DNA from: Streptomyces thermodiastaticus
Lineage (GTDB): Bacteria; Actinomycetota; Actinomycetes; Streptomycetales; Streptomycetaceae
Length of the DNA stretch: 64,000 bases
NCBI RefSeq assembly: GCF_014656135.1
Contig: NZ_BNBV01000001.1
Location: 62,001-126,000, forward strand
Direction: 5' to 3'
The position numbers were made by a program, and so were the translations under genes. Positions 34,812 to 43,319 of this stretch are shown one piece after another (position 1 is the stretch's first letter; the number at the start of each line of letters is the position of its first letter). The notes under the pieces are model-generated. The model did not search any database. It was not told the origin of the DNA and saw only the letters and a program-made list of their open reading frames with translations.

Positions 34812-35306
34812 GTGCCAGCAGCCGAGGGGCTTCGGGAGCCGGCCGACACCGCCGTCGCGCGCGGCACGGACGCCGCGGAGACGGCCGTGGAGACCATCCA
34901 CCGGGAGCTGACGGTCTTCGCGCGCCGGGCGCGTGCCTCGGCGGGCCGGATGCACCCGGAGCTGTCCCTGGTGTCGTACACGCTGCTCGGGCACCTGGAG
35001 GAGAGCGGCGGCTGCCGGGCCACCGATCTGGCCCGGCACTACGCGCTGGACAAGTCCACGATCAGCCGCCAGGTGACCGCGCTGGAGCGGGCCGGCCTCA
35101 TCGAGCGGCGCCTGGACCCGGAGGATCACCGGGTCCAGGTGCTGCAGCTGACCGACGCCGGCCGGCGGATCCTGGCTCAGGTCACCGAGAGCCGCCGGGC
35201 GGCCTTCCACGAGCGTCTGGCGGACTGGCCCGCCGAGGACCTGGACCGCTTCGCCGGCTATCTCACCCGGTACAACGCCTGGACCCCGTCACCGGGCGCC
35301 GCCTGA
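34812..35306 (+). CDS. MarR-family transcriptional regulator
   Basis: 164 residues. The winged helix reads GCRATDLARHYALDKSTISRQVTALERAGLIERRLDPEDHRVQVLQLT, with the DxRxxxL wing typical of MarR proteins (here DPEDHRVQV). They are dimeric repressors of drug or oxidative-stress genes, usually induced by phenolic ligands. The start is GTG at 34812 with GGGAGGTGG upstream. Its 3' end overlaps the GNAT gene on the other strand by 18 nt. Its target is unknown; the divergent or convergent neighbours are candidates. Confidence 0.85.
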   Translation: MPAAEGLREPADTAVARGTDAAETAVETIHRELTVFARRARASAGRMHPELSLVSYTLLGHLEESGGCRATDLARHYALDKSTISRQVTALERAGLIERRLDPEDHRVQVLQLTDAGRRILAQVTESRRAAFHERLADWPAEDLDRFAGYLTRYNAWTPSPGAA

Positions 35307-36068
35307 GACCGGCGCCTTGGCATCCTCGTTCCGCCGGGGCTTCGTCACCGGCACGGCGGCGCCGGCCGTGTGCCGGGGCGGCCGGGCCTCGAGGAAGGCG
35401 GTGCGGCGCCGCAGCCGGAAGCCCAGCGACTCGTACAGCCGGATGGCGGTGGTGTTCTGCGCTCCGGTGTGCAGGAACGGGGTCTCCCCTCGTTGCCGGA
35501 TGCCATGGGCCACGGCCCGGATCAGCCGGCCGGCCAGGCCCTGCCCGCGGTGGGCGGGGTCGGTGCAGACGGCGCTGATCTCGGTCCACCCGGGCGGGTG
35601 CAGGCGCTCCCCCGCCATCGCCACCAGGGCGCCGTCCCGGCGGATTCCGAGGTAGGTGCCCATCTCGACGGTGCGCGGCAGAAAGGGGCCGGGCCGGGTG
35701 CGGGCGACCAGGTCCAGCATCTCCGGCACATCGGCCGGGCCGAGGCGGACCGCCTCGGGGTCGGGGGCGGCGTCGAGGCCGTCGTCGACGAGCTGCACCC
35801 CGTCCACGGCGGAGGTGATCTCCCAGTCCCCGGGGACGCTGCCGTTGAAGCCGAGCAGCGGCACCGAGGCACCGGGGGCCGCGAGCGAGGCGAGGGTGGC
35901 CCAGTCGGCGTCGTCCGGATCCTCGGGCAGCGCGAGCCAGGGCGAGACGTCGGGCGGGTAGCGCAGGACGCGCCCGTGCCGTTCGGCGAAGGCCGCGTGC
36001 GGTCCGGTCAGGGAGGCCAGGGCGGGGTGGTCGAGGACGTGGTCCGTCACGTTCCGGCCGCCGCTCAT
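35289..36068 (-). CDS. GNAT-family acetyltransferase
   Basis: 259 residues. The C-terminal GNAT core has the acetyl-CoA loop VCTDPAHRGQGLAGRLIRAV (Q/RxxGxG/A type) and AIRLYESLGFRLRRRT. The N-terminal half (residues 1-110) resembles the FR47-like GNAT relatives that carry a degenerate first domain. The substrate is unknown. The start codon ATG at 36068 overlaps the stop of the quinone oxidoreductase gene (ATGA), so the two are translationally coupled. The last 18 nt overlap marR in antisense. Confidence 0.8.
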   Translation of the reverse strand: MSGGRNVTDHVLDHPALASLTGPHAAFAERHGRVLRYPPDVSPWLALPEDPDDADWATLASLAAPGASVPLLGFNGSVPGDWEITSAVDGVQLVDDGLDAAPDPEAVRLGPADVPEMLDLVARTRPGPFLPRTVEMGTYLGIRRDGALVAMAGERLHPPGWTEISAVCTDPAHRGQGLAGRLIRAVAHGIRQRGETPFLHTGAQNTTAIRLYESLGFRLRRRTAFLEARPPRHTAGAAVPVTKPRRNEDAKAPVSGGAR

Positions 36069-36988
36069 CCGCTCACCTCGATCACGATCTTGCCCTGGGC
36101 ATGGCCGGCCTCCACGGCGCGCAGCGCCTCACCGGCCCGCTGCAGCGGGAAGGTCCGGGTGACGTGCGGGGTCAGGTCGCCCCGCACGACGAGCCGGGCC
36201 ACCTCGTCCAGCACGGCCCTGGTGCGGGTGCGGACCACCCGCTGCCCGCCGAGCCGCTCGGCGTCCTGCGCGGTGGCACCGGCCGTGATCAGCTTCGACC
36301 GGTCGGTGAGCAGCCCGGCCGCCTCGGTGAGCACATCGCCGCCGACGAGGTCGTAGACGCCGTCGACACCGTCCGGGGCGGCGGTGCGGGCCCGCTCGGT
36401 CCAGCCCGGGCCGGACGGCACGTGCACCGCGCCGAGCGACCGCACGAAGTCCTTCTTGCCGTCGCTCGCCACGCCGACGACCCGCAGCCCGAAGGCGCGG
36501 GCGATCTGCACGGCGGCCGTGCCGACCCCGCCGCCCGCGCCGGTGATCAGCACCGTCGCCCCGGCGGGAAGGTCCAGCCCGCGCAACCCGTCGTAGGCGG
36601 TGGCCGCGGCGACCGGCAGGGTGGCGGCGTCGGTGAAGGACACCTCGGCGGGCTTGTGCGCGGTGACATCGGCCCGCAGCAGCGCGTACTGCGCATAGCC
36701 GCCGGTGACGGTGTTGCCGAAGACCTCGTCGCCCACCGCGAAGCCGGTCACGGCCTCGCCGGTCTCCTCGACGACTCCGGCCGCCTCGCTGCCGAACACC
36801 ACCGGGTGCACCCGTGGTGCGTCGCCGGGCCGGCGGAAGCCCTCCCGCAGTTTCCAGTCCACCGGGTTGACCCCGGCCGCCCGCACCGCGATCAGGATCT
36901 GCCCGGGGCCGGGCCGCGGCCGGTCCACGTCCACCAGTGCCTCGGTCTCGGGACCGCCGTCCTTGGTGAACACGTACGCCTTCGGCAT
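36065..36988 (-). CDS. NADP-dependent quinone oxidoreductase-type MDR protein
   Basis: 307 residues. GAGGGVGTAAVQIARAFG is the Rossmann nucleotide motif of zinc-free medium-chain dehydrogenases, and the N-terminal GroES-like domain has AAGVNPVDWKLREG, as in QOR (quinone:NADPH oxidoreductase). There is no zinc-binding Cys cluster. It reduces quinones or enones with NADPH (family knowledge). The ATG at 36988 has AAGGAGAG upstream. First gene of a two-gene operon with the GNAT gene; divergent from the CE7 esterase. Confidence 0.85.
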   Translation of the reverse strand: MPKAYVFTKDGGPETEALVDVDRPRPGPGQILIAVRAAGVNPVDWKLREGFRRPGDAPRVHPVVFGSEAAGVVEETGEAVTGFAVGDEVFGNTVTGGYAQYALLRADVTAHKPAEVSFTDAATLPVAAATAYDGLRGLDLPAGATVLITGAGGGVGTAAVQIARAFGLRVVGVASDGKKDFVRSLGAVHVPSGPGWTERARTAAPDGVDGVYDLVGGDVLTEAAGLLTDRSKLITAGATAQDAERLGGQRVVRTRTRAVLDEVARLVVRGDLTPHVTRTFPLQRAGEALRAVEAGHAQGKIVIEVSG

Positions 36989-37324
36989 GGGTACACACTC
37001 TCCTTCCGGTCCGCGCCGCACCCGTACACCGTCGTCTGCACCGTCGCCGGTCGGCGGGTCGCCGGTGCGGCACACGCTCAGCTGCAAGGAAGCCCGCCGG
37101 AGGGCTATTCCCGGAGCGGGAGGAGTTCACAAGGCCGTAACAAGCCGGGGCGGTGGCGGGGACATGTGCGGGGAGATGCGGCGGCCTCCGGCTGCCTGGC
37201 GCGCGCCGGGGACACCGCCGTACGGTGGTCCCCGCGATGTCCCTGCCCGCCCGCGCCCGCACACCTGTGCCCGCGCCCCGTCCCCGTTCCTGTTCCCGAG
37301 TCAGCTCGACCGAGGCGGTTCCGT
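36989..37324. other. Divergent intergenic region
   Basis: 336 bp between the oxidoreductase and esterase starts. No gene, tRNA or clear operator recognised. Confidence 0.4.
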
Positions 37325-38293
37325 ATGGCTGTGTTCGACCTGTCGCTCGACGAACTGCGGGAGTACCGCAGCGCGTCCACCGAGCCCGAGGACTTCGACG
37401 CGTTCTGGGCCAAGACGCTCCAGGAGGCCCGCGAGCACGAGCTGGACGCGCGCTTCGTCCCGGTCGACACCCCGCTGACGACGGTCGAGGTGTACGACGT
37501 GACGTTCGCCGGGTTCGGCGGTCACCCGGTCAAGGGCTGGCTGACGCTGCCCGCCGGCGCCGACGGGCCGCTGCCGCTGCTCGTGGAGTTCGTCGGCTAC
37601 GGCGGCGGGCGCGGCCTTCCGCACGAGCACCTGCTGTGGGCGTCGACGGGCCGGGCGCACTTCGTGATGGACACGCGCGGGCAGGGCAGCGTCTGGGGCG
37701 GCGGGGGCGACACCCCCGATCCGGTGGGCGGCGCACCGGCCTACCCCGGCTTCATGACCCGGGGCATCGACGCACCGGAGAACTACTACTACCGCCGGGT
37801 GTTCACCGACGCGGTGCGCGCCGTGGAGGCGGCCCGCTCCCATCCGCTGACCGACGCGTCGCGGACCGCGGTGCTCGGCAGGAGCCAGGGCGGCGGCATC
37901 TCCATCGCGGTCGGCGGCCTGGTGCCGGACCTGGTGGCGGTCGCCCCGGATGTGCCGTTCCTGTGCGACTTCCCCCGGGCGACGACGCTGACCGACCGTC
38001 ACCCGTACCGGGAGATCGGGCTGTATCTGAAGACCCATCGCGGGCACACCGAGGACGTGCTGCGCACCCTGTCCTACTTCGACGGGGTGCACTTCGCGGC
38101 CCGCGGCCGGACTCCGGCGCTGTTCTCGACGGCGCTGGAGGACGAGACGTGCCCGCCGTCCACCGTCTTCGCCGCGTTCAACGCCTGGGCGCACGACGAC
38201 AAGGCGATCGAGGTGTACGAGTTCAACGACCACGAGGGCGGCGGCCCCTACCAGGAGGACGCCCAGATGCGCTGGTTGCGCTCCCACCTGTGA
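37325..38293 (+). CDS. Acetylxylan esterase / cephalosporin-C deacetylase, CE7
   Basis: 322 residues, close to the 320 of family CE7. The nucleophile motif GRSQGGG has Ser near 187, the acid is in LEDETCPP (near 271) and the base in NDHEGG (near 302). RGQG in the N-terminal half is another CE7 marker (DTRGQGSVWGGGGDTPDP). These enzymes remove acetyl groups from xylo-oligosaccharides and cephalosporin C. No signal peptide, so it acts in the cytosol on imported oligosaccharides. The ATG at 37325 is taken from the conserved N-terminus (MAVFDLSLDELREY). Monocistronic. Confidence 0.9.
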   Translation: MAVFDLSLDELREYRSASTEPEDFDAFWAKTLQEAREHELDARFVPVDTPLTTVEVYDVTFAGFGGHPVKGWLTLPAGADGPLPLLVEFVGYGGGRGLPHEHLLWASTGRAHFVMDTRGQGSVWGGGGDTPDPVGGAPAYPGFMTRGIDAPENYYYRRVFTDAVRAVEAARSHPLTDASRTAVLGRSQGGGISIAVGGLVPDLVAVAPDVPFLCDFPRATTLTDRHPYREIGLYLKTHRGHTEDVLRTLSYFDGVHFAARGRTPALFSTALEDETCPPSTVFAAFNAWAHDDKAIEVYEFNDHEGGGPYQEDAQMRWLRSHL

Positions 38294-38399
38294 ACCCGCG
38301 CGTACGCCTGAGCCGCCCGCGCACACCTGAGCCGTGCGCGGGCGCCGGGCATGCGGACGCCGGGCGTGGGGGTGTGCGGGGCCGGGTGCGGCCTGCTGG

Positions 38400-38455
38400 G
38401 CCCGGCCTGCGGGCCGTGATCAGGCGTCCCCGCCCGGCCTGCGGGCCGTGATCAG
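38400..38455. repeat. 24-bp direct repeat spanning a gene end
   Basis: The same 24 bases occur at 38400-38423 and 38432-38455, 32 bp apart (unit starts GCCCGGCCTG). The first copy holds the stop of the methyltransferase gene, so the last codons of that gene have been duplicated just downstream. Confidence 0.6.
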
Positions 38456-39154
38456 ACGTGCCCGCGGGCTGCCGTCGGCGCGGCGGCCGAACTCGGGCAG
38501 GGCGTGCAGCTCCACCTCGAATCCCGCCTGCCGCAGCTCGCGCAGCAGTGCGCCGAAGCGGATCGCGCGGTAGTACATGACGAACGGCGGCCTCCACACG
38601 GCGTTGCGCACCCGCATCACCGCGTCGAAGCCGAGCAGCGCCCAGAAGGCCGCCGAGGCCGGACGCGGCGGCGCGGACACCGGCAGGGCGAGCACGCCGC
38701 CGGGCCGCAGCACCGCGTGCACCTGCCCGGCCAGCACGGGCAGTTCGGCAGGCAGGAAGTGCCCGAGCGCGCCGAAACTGACGACGAGGTCGAAGGCCGC
38801 GGTGAAGGGCAGGGCCCGGGCGTCGGCACGCACCCAGGACACCGGGCAGCCGCCCCCGGGCGGGTGACGCCGGGCGACGGCGAGCATGCCGGCGCTGAAG
38901 TCGACGCCGGTCGCCGTCCGCCGGCACACCCGCGCCAGCACGCCGAGCCCGGCGCCGGTGCCGCAGCACAGATCGAGCCCGTCGTCGAACGGACCGATCC
39001 GCTCAAGTGCGGCGCCGACGGCGTCCAGCACGGACGGCGGGGTCCGGAACGGCGTGTGGTCGAACTTCGGTGCGAGCAGGTCGTAGCCGCGCTCGACGGA
39101 GGACAGTGCCTGCACGGCGAGTTCGCGCAGTGTGGGGCCTTCGGGGCTGAACAT
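38420..39154 (-). CDS. Class I SAM-dependent methyltransferase
   Basis: 244 residues. LDLCCGTGAGLGVLA is SAM motif I and FDLVVSFGALGHFLP is the post-I acidic loop region of UbiE/type 11 methyltransferases. It is soluble. The C-terminal half is less conserved. The substrate is unknown. The ATG at 39154 is the only reasonable start. It is convergent with the CE7 esterase; a 24-bp duplication covers its last codons (the repeated LITARRPG reading). Confidence 0.8.
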   Translation of the reverse strand: MFSPEGPTLRELAVQALSSVERGYDLLAPKFDHTPFRTPPSVLDAVGAALERIGPFDDGLDLCCGTGAGLGVLARVCRRTATGVDFSAGMLAVARRHPPGGGCPVSWVRADARALPFTAAFDLVVSFGALGHFLPAELPVLAGQVHAVLRPGGVLALPVSAPPRPASAAFWALLGFDAVMRVRNAVWRPPFVMYYRAIRFGALLRELRQAGFEVELHALPEFGRRADGSPRARLITARRPGGDA

Positions 39155-39429
39155 CGGTGTCAGCTTACGGCGGCCGGCGGGAAGGGGACGCCCCGGTGCC
39201 TTCGCGCACGGCCGGCCGGGAGTGCCCGCGGCCCGCGGTGCGCTCCGGAGCGGGCGGGGCCGGCCGCGGACGTGCCGGGGGAAGCGGCCGGCCCGGGCGC
39301 GGCGTGCGGTCCGCCGGCGGCCGACGCACGCCCCGACGGGGGTACGCGCTGGGGCATCCGAGTGCCCGCGGCACCCGTTCGGCCCCCGGCGAGGTCACGT
39401 CCGGTCCGATCCCTTCCTACGTTTTCGAT

Positions 39430-40614
39430 ATGAAGATCGGATATTCCTTTCGGACTGCCGCGGCGGCCTGTGCCCTGTGCACCAGCGTCCTGCTGCCGGT
39501 CTCGCCGGCGGCCGCGTCGGGCGGCACCGGAACGGACCCCGGTGCGGGGCACAGATCCGCCGGCGCCCCGCTGCCGCAGCCGGCCCTGCTGCAGCGCGAG
39601 GGCACCCAGGTCCGGCTGCGTCCCGGCGCCCCGCAGGTGCCGGAAGTGTCCGCGCTGAGCTGGCTGGTGGCCGACGCCGACACCGGGGAGGTGCTGGCCG
39701 CGCACGACGCGCACCGGAAACTGGCGCCCGCCAGCACCCTGAAGACACTGTTCGCGCTCACCGTGCTGCCCGCGGTTCCGGCGAGCGTCCGGCACACCGT
39801 CAGCCGGCGCGAGCTGGCCGGGATCGGCGAGGGCAGCAGCCTCGTCGGCGTCGTCCCAGGCCAGACCTACCGGGTGTCGGACCTGTGGCGCGGAGTGTTC
39901 CTCAATTCGGGCAACGACGCCGTGCACGTGCTCGCGGAGCTGAACGGCGGCTGGGAGCACACCGCCCGGCAGATGCAGGCCAAGGCCCGGTCGCTGGGCG
40001 CGCTGGACACCCATGTCGTCTCGCCCGACGGCTACGACGCCGACGGGCAGGTGTCCTCGGCGTACGACCTGGCCGTGTTCGGGCGGGCCGGGCTGCGCAA
40101 CCCCGACTTCGCGCGGTACTGCTCCACGGCGCACGCCTCCTTCCCCGGCACGAACGGCACCATGTACCAGATCGCCAACACCAACCGGTTGCTGACCGGT
40201 GCCAACGGGGTGAAGCCGTACCCGGGTCTGATCGGGATCAAGAACGGCTACACCTCCCACGCGGGCAACACGCTGATCGCCGCGGCCCGGCGGGACGGCC
40301 GCACCCTCGTGGTCACGGTGATGAATCCGCAGCAGGGCGGCGGCCTGCAGGTGTACGAGGAGGCACGGGCCCTGCTCGACTGGGGCTTCGAGGCGGCCGA
40401 CCGGGTGGACCCGGTCGGCTCGCTGGACGCGCTGCGCCCGGTGACCCACACCGCTCGCCCGGCCGCCCGCACCGACGCGCGCTCCGAACAGGCGTCGGAC
40501 CGGCCGGCGACGGCCGCGCTCGCGGGCGCGGCCGGACTGGGCGCGGCGGGCCTGAGCATCGGCCTGGCCCTGGCGAGCCTGCGCCGCCGCAGCAACCGCA
40601 TCACCCGCGGCTGA
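39430..40614 (+). CDS. D-alanyl-D-alanine carboxypeptidase with C-terminal membrane anchor
   Basis: 394 residues. Signal peptide 1 to about 30, then the penicillin-binding active site: SxxK as STLK (Ser102, Lys105), SxN as SGN (160-162) and KTG-like KNG (near 268). C-terminal membrane helix near 360-382 followed by LRRRSNR. It trims terminal D-Ala from peptidoglycan stem peptides on the cell surface (class C, DacC-like). The ATG at 39430 is chosen because the hydrophobic signal core begins soon after; the longer upstream ORF is Arg/Gly-rich. No good ribosome site, so the start is moderately uncertain. A hairpin follows. Confidence 0.85.
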   Translation: MKIGYSFRTAAAACALCTSVLLPVSPAAASGGTGTDPGAGHRSAGAPLPQPALLQREGTQVRLRPGAPQVPEVSALSWLVADADTGEVLAAHDAHRKLAPASTLKTLFALTVLPAVPASVRHTVSRRELAGIGEGSSLVGVVPGQTYRVSDLWRGVFLNSGNDAVHVLAELNGGWEHTARQMQAKARSLGALDTHVVSPDGYDADGQVSSAYDLAVFGRAGLRNPDFARYCSTAHASFPGTNGTMYQIANTNRLLTGANGVKPYPGLIGIKNGYTSHAGNTLIAAARRDGRTLVVTVMNPQQGGGLQVYEEARALLDWGFEAADRVDPVGSLDALRPVTHTARPAARTDARSEQASDRPATAALAGAAGLGAAGLSIGLALASLRRRSNRITRG

Positions 40615-40620
40615 CGAGCA

Positions 40621-40649
40621 CGGCGCCGGCGGTGGCCCGGCCGGCGCCG
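40621..40649. terminator. Bidirectional terminator hairpin
   Basis: CGGCGCCGGC (40621-40630) pairs perfectly with 40640-40649, loop 9 nt, between the convergent carboxypeptidase and asparaginase genes. Confidence 0.65.
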
Positions 40650-40741
40650 GAGGAGGGTGTGACCGCTCGGGCCGGCACCGTGTCCGCGCGGGCCCGGCGC
40701 CGGACGTGCCCGGCCGGGCGGCCGGCCCGCCGCGCGGATGC

Positions 40742-41758
40742 TCAGGCGCAGGCGGGTACGGGGATCTCCCCCAGCTCCGCGACCGGCCGGACGCGCCCGA
40801 CCGGCTCGCCGCCGCCGAGCACGGTCTCGCCCGCGAAGCCGGTGAGCAGCGCCGGGTCGACGCCGGCGCGGACGAGCGCGGCCGCGGCGACCGGGATCCG
40901 GGCCCGGTTCGCACCGTCGGCGATCTTCACGGCGACCGCGCGGCCGTCGGGCAGCGCGGCGACCTGCACGCCCTCGAACCCGTCCTTGGCGAGCAGCCCG
41001 GGTACCGCCCGCATCAGCGCGGCCACGTCCCGGTCGGCGCCGGAGACCATCTCCGGATGGGCGCGCATGGCGTCCGCGACCCGCGCCTCGGGGGTGCCGG
41101 GCGCGGCGGTGGCGATGCGGGCGACGGCGCGCGCCAGGCCGTGCAGCGAGACGGCGAACAGGGGCGCGCCGCAGCCGTCGATGGTGACCCGGGCGATGCG
41201 CTGCCCGGTGAGGTCCTGCACGGTGTCCGCGATCGCCTGCTGGAGCGGGTGGGCCGGGTCGAGGTAGTCGTCCAGGGACCAGTCGTTGAGCACGCAGGTG
41301 TACAGCATGGCCGCGTGCTTGCCGGAGCAGTTCTGGGCGAGCCGGGAGGGGCCGCGTCCCTCCCGCACCCACGTGTCGCGCACCGCCGGGTCGAACGGCA
41401 GGTCGGGGACGTTGCGCAGCCGGTCCTCGGACAGGCCGGCCAGGCGCAGGATCCGCCGGGTGCCGTCCAGGTGGCGCTCCTCGCCGGAGTGGCTCGCGGC
41501 AGCCAGGGAGAGCAGATCGCCCTCCAGCGGCAGCCCGGCCCGCACCATGGCGACCGCCTGGAGGGGTTTGAGCGCCGACCGCGGGTAGAAGGCGGCCTCG
41601 GGGTCGCCGAGCCGGAAGGCGGCGTCGCCGGTGGCGTCGAGGACGACGACCGAACCGTAGTGGACGCCCTCGGTCACGCCGCCGCGGACGAGGTGGGCGA
41701 CGGGGGCGTGGCGGGGTTCGCGGACGCAGGGTGCCTCGGAGAGGGAGATGGTGTGCAT
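40742..41758 (-). CDS. Asparaginase (AnsA / asparaginase II type, PF06089)
   Basis: 338 residues, full length for the AsnaseII-like family that is unrelated to classical E. coli enzymes. RSALKPLQAVAMV, then AASHSGEERH, then QNCSGKHAAML and DGCGAPLFAVSL are its conserved stretches with the nucleophile Ser/Thr and Cys. It hydrolyses L-asparagine to aspartate and ammonia in the cytosol. The ATG at 41758 gives a 10-residue lead before the fold. The FadR/GntR gene lies 113 nt upstream on the same strand and may control it. Confidence 0.85.
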   Translation of the reverse strand: MHTISLSEAPCVREPRHAPVAHLVRGGVTEGVHYGSVVVLDATGDAAFRLGDPEAAFYPRSALKPLQAVAMVRAGLPLEGDLLSLAAASHSGEERHLDGTRRILRLAGLSEDRLRNVPDLPFDPAVRDTWVREGRGPSRLAQNCSGKHAAMLYTCVLNDWSLDDYLDPAHPLQQAIADTVQDLTGQRIARVTIDGCGAPLFAVSLHGLARAVARIATAAPGTPEARVADAMRAHPEMVSGADRDVAALMRAVPGLLAKDGFEGVQVAALPDGRAVAVKIADGANRARIPVAAAALVRAGVDPALLTGFAGETVLGGGEPVGRVRPVAELGEIPVPACA

Positions 41759-41871
41759 CAGTACCTGGGTGACTCGTGACGTGTGCTCGCCGGTACGCGC
41801 GGGTTCGCGCGCCGGCCCGGCCGCGGGCGCGGGTCACCCGCCCCCGCGGTGTGCCGGGAGTGCCCGGGGTG

Positions 41872-42591
41872 TCAGGTCCCGGCTGCGGAGGGGGTGCGCG
41901 TGGCGCGCACGATGTCGGTGAGGGTCGTCTCGACCCGGTCGAGGTGGTGGGACATCGCCGCGACGGCGTCCTGTTCCCGGCCGGCGGCGAGGGCCTCGAC
42001 GACAGCGCGGTGTTCGCGGTCGGACTGCTCGCGCCGGCCGCCCAGCTCGTTGAGGAAGGCGGACTGGCGGGCCAATGCGTCCCGGATCTCCTCGATGACC
42101 CGGCAGAACACCGGGTTGCGCGCGGCCCGGGCGACGGAGAGGTGGAACAGGGTGTCCAGCGCGACCCACGCGGTGGTGTCGGTCTCCCGTTCCATGCGCT
42201 CCAGCAGATCCCGCAACCTGTCCAGATCCTCGGCGGTGCGGCGCTGCGCCGCGTAGCCGGCCACCGGGATCTCGATGTGCCGGCGCACCTCCAGCAGGTC
42301 CCGGGCCGTGTAGTCGCCGAAGGTGGGGTCCTGCACGGTGCGCGCGACCACGAAGGTGCCCTTGCCGGTCCTGGAGACGGTCAGACCCATGGCCTGCAGG
42401 GCGCGCAGCGCCTCCCGCAGCACCGGACGGGAGACCTCCAGGGTGCGGCACAGCTCCGCCTCGGAGGGGAGCTTGTCCCCCACGGCGTACTTCCCGCGTT
42501 CGATGGCGCCGCGCAGGTGGGTCAGGACCGCTTCCGTCGCGCTGACGCGGCGCGGTACCGGACCTGCTGTCTGGCTGTCTGACAGGTTCAC
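41872..42591 (-). CDS. FadR/GntR-family transcriptional regulator, leaderless start
   Basis: 239 residues. GntR winged helix at about 18-85 (AVLTHLRGAIERGKYAVGDKLPSEAELCRTLEVSRPVLREALRALQAMGLTVSRTGKGTFV) and an all-helical FCD effector domain with the metal-type triad (LDTLFHLSVARAARN, HHLDRVE). The start is GTG at 42591 because a TTGACA/CATCAT promoter (18-bp spacer) ends six bases upstream, so the transcript would begin on the start codon. An imperfect operator CTGTCTGACAG covers codons 3-6. It probably controls itself and the asparaginase gene. Confidence 0.85.
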   Translation of the reverse strand: MNLSDSQTAGPVPRRVSATEAVLTHLRGAIERGKYAVGDKLPSEAELCRTLEVSRPVLREALRALQAMGLTVSRTGKGTFVVARTVQDPTFGDYTARDLLEVRRHIEIPVAGYAAQRRTAEDLDRLRDLLERMERETDTTAWVALDTLFHLSVARAARNPVFCRVIEEIRDALARQSAFLNELGGRREQSDREHRAVVEALAAGREQDAVAAMSHHLDRVETTLTDIVRATRTPSAAGT

Positions 42592-42627
42592 GGGCCGATG
42601 ATGCGGCCGGCGGCCGGTGCCTGTCAA
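42575..42627 (-). promoter_or_regulatory. Leaderless promoter and operator of the GntR gene
   Basis: Reading on the minus strand, TTGACA lies at 42627-42622 and CATCAT at 42603-42598 (18-bp spacer); the GTG at 42591 then sits where transcription should start. The 11-bp inverted repeat CTGTCTGACAG at 42575-42585 lies inside the first codons. Confidence 0.6.
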
Positions 42628-42735
42628 ACCGGGCGGCTCGCCGGACGGCGACCGGACCGGCGGACGGCGCCCCGCGGCCCGGCGCCGGTCGGGGCGCAGG
42701 ACGCCGCGTCTCGTCGGCGGGCGTCCCCGCGCCGC

Positions 42736-43143
42736 TCAGCTCTGCGGCCGTGCCAGCAGGTTGCGCACGCCCTCGGAGGTCAGGGTCAGGCCGTGCGGTG
42801 AGCTGCCGTCGATGGTGAGCGACAGGTCGTCGGCCGGCCACTGCGAGGCGAGGGCGCCGAGCGGCACCAGGCGGTAGCGGGAGATGAAGGGCAGCAGCTG
42901 GGACATCTCCAGTTCGGAGGTGAACACGGGCACCACCGGTACGCCGCCGGGCTGTTCCAGGACCGGCAGCGCCACCGCCGACGGGTTGGTGGCGTCCTCG
43001 TCGCTGACGTCGTCGGGCACCGGGATCAGGACGTCGCTGCCGGCGAGCGTGTCCAGCGCCGCCGGGTCCTCGGCGTTCACGGCGAGCACGTCCAGCGCGC
43101 GCTGGGCGGGCGTGGCGTTCTCGTGGTTGGCGGGTGTCTCCAT
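42736..43143 (-). CDS. SseB-family protein
   Basis: 135 residues. The N-terminal SseB/YwqJ-like domain (LDVLAVNAEDPAALDTLAGSDVLIPVP... VVPVFTSELEMSQLLPF) and the C-terminal tail with LTLTSEGVRNLLARPQ fit the SseB_N family, seen across actinobacteria and near type VII secretion genes in some species. It is soluble, role unknown. The ATG at 43143 follows AGGGAA. It is downstream of glpK on the same strand by 176 nt, with its own promoter likely. Confidence 0.7.
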   Translation of the reverse strand: METPANHENATPAQRALDVLAVNAEDPAALDTLAGSDVLIPVPDDVSDEDATNPSAVALPVLEQPGGVPVVPVFTSELEMSQLLPFISRYRLVPLGALASQWPADDLSLTIDGSSPHGLTLTSEGVRNLLARPQS

Positions 43144-43319
43144 GGCAGATTCCCTGGTCGCGGGGTTCGTGCGGCCTGTCCGGGAGTGTGCCCGGGCAGC
43201 CCTGCTCGCGTACCCAGCAGCGGGCGGTGCAACCGTCCGCGGGCGGAGGACGCCCCGGGGGCACGTGCGAGGTCCTGCCCAGCGGCGCGGCGCCGTCAGG
43301 GTGTGCCGCGGCGCGACGC

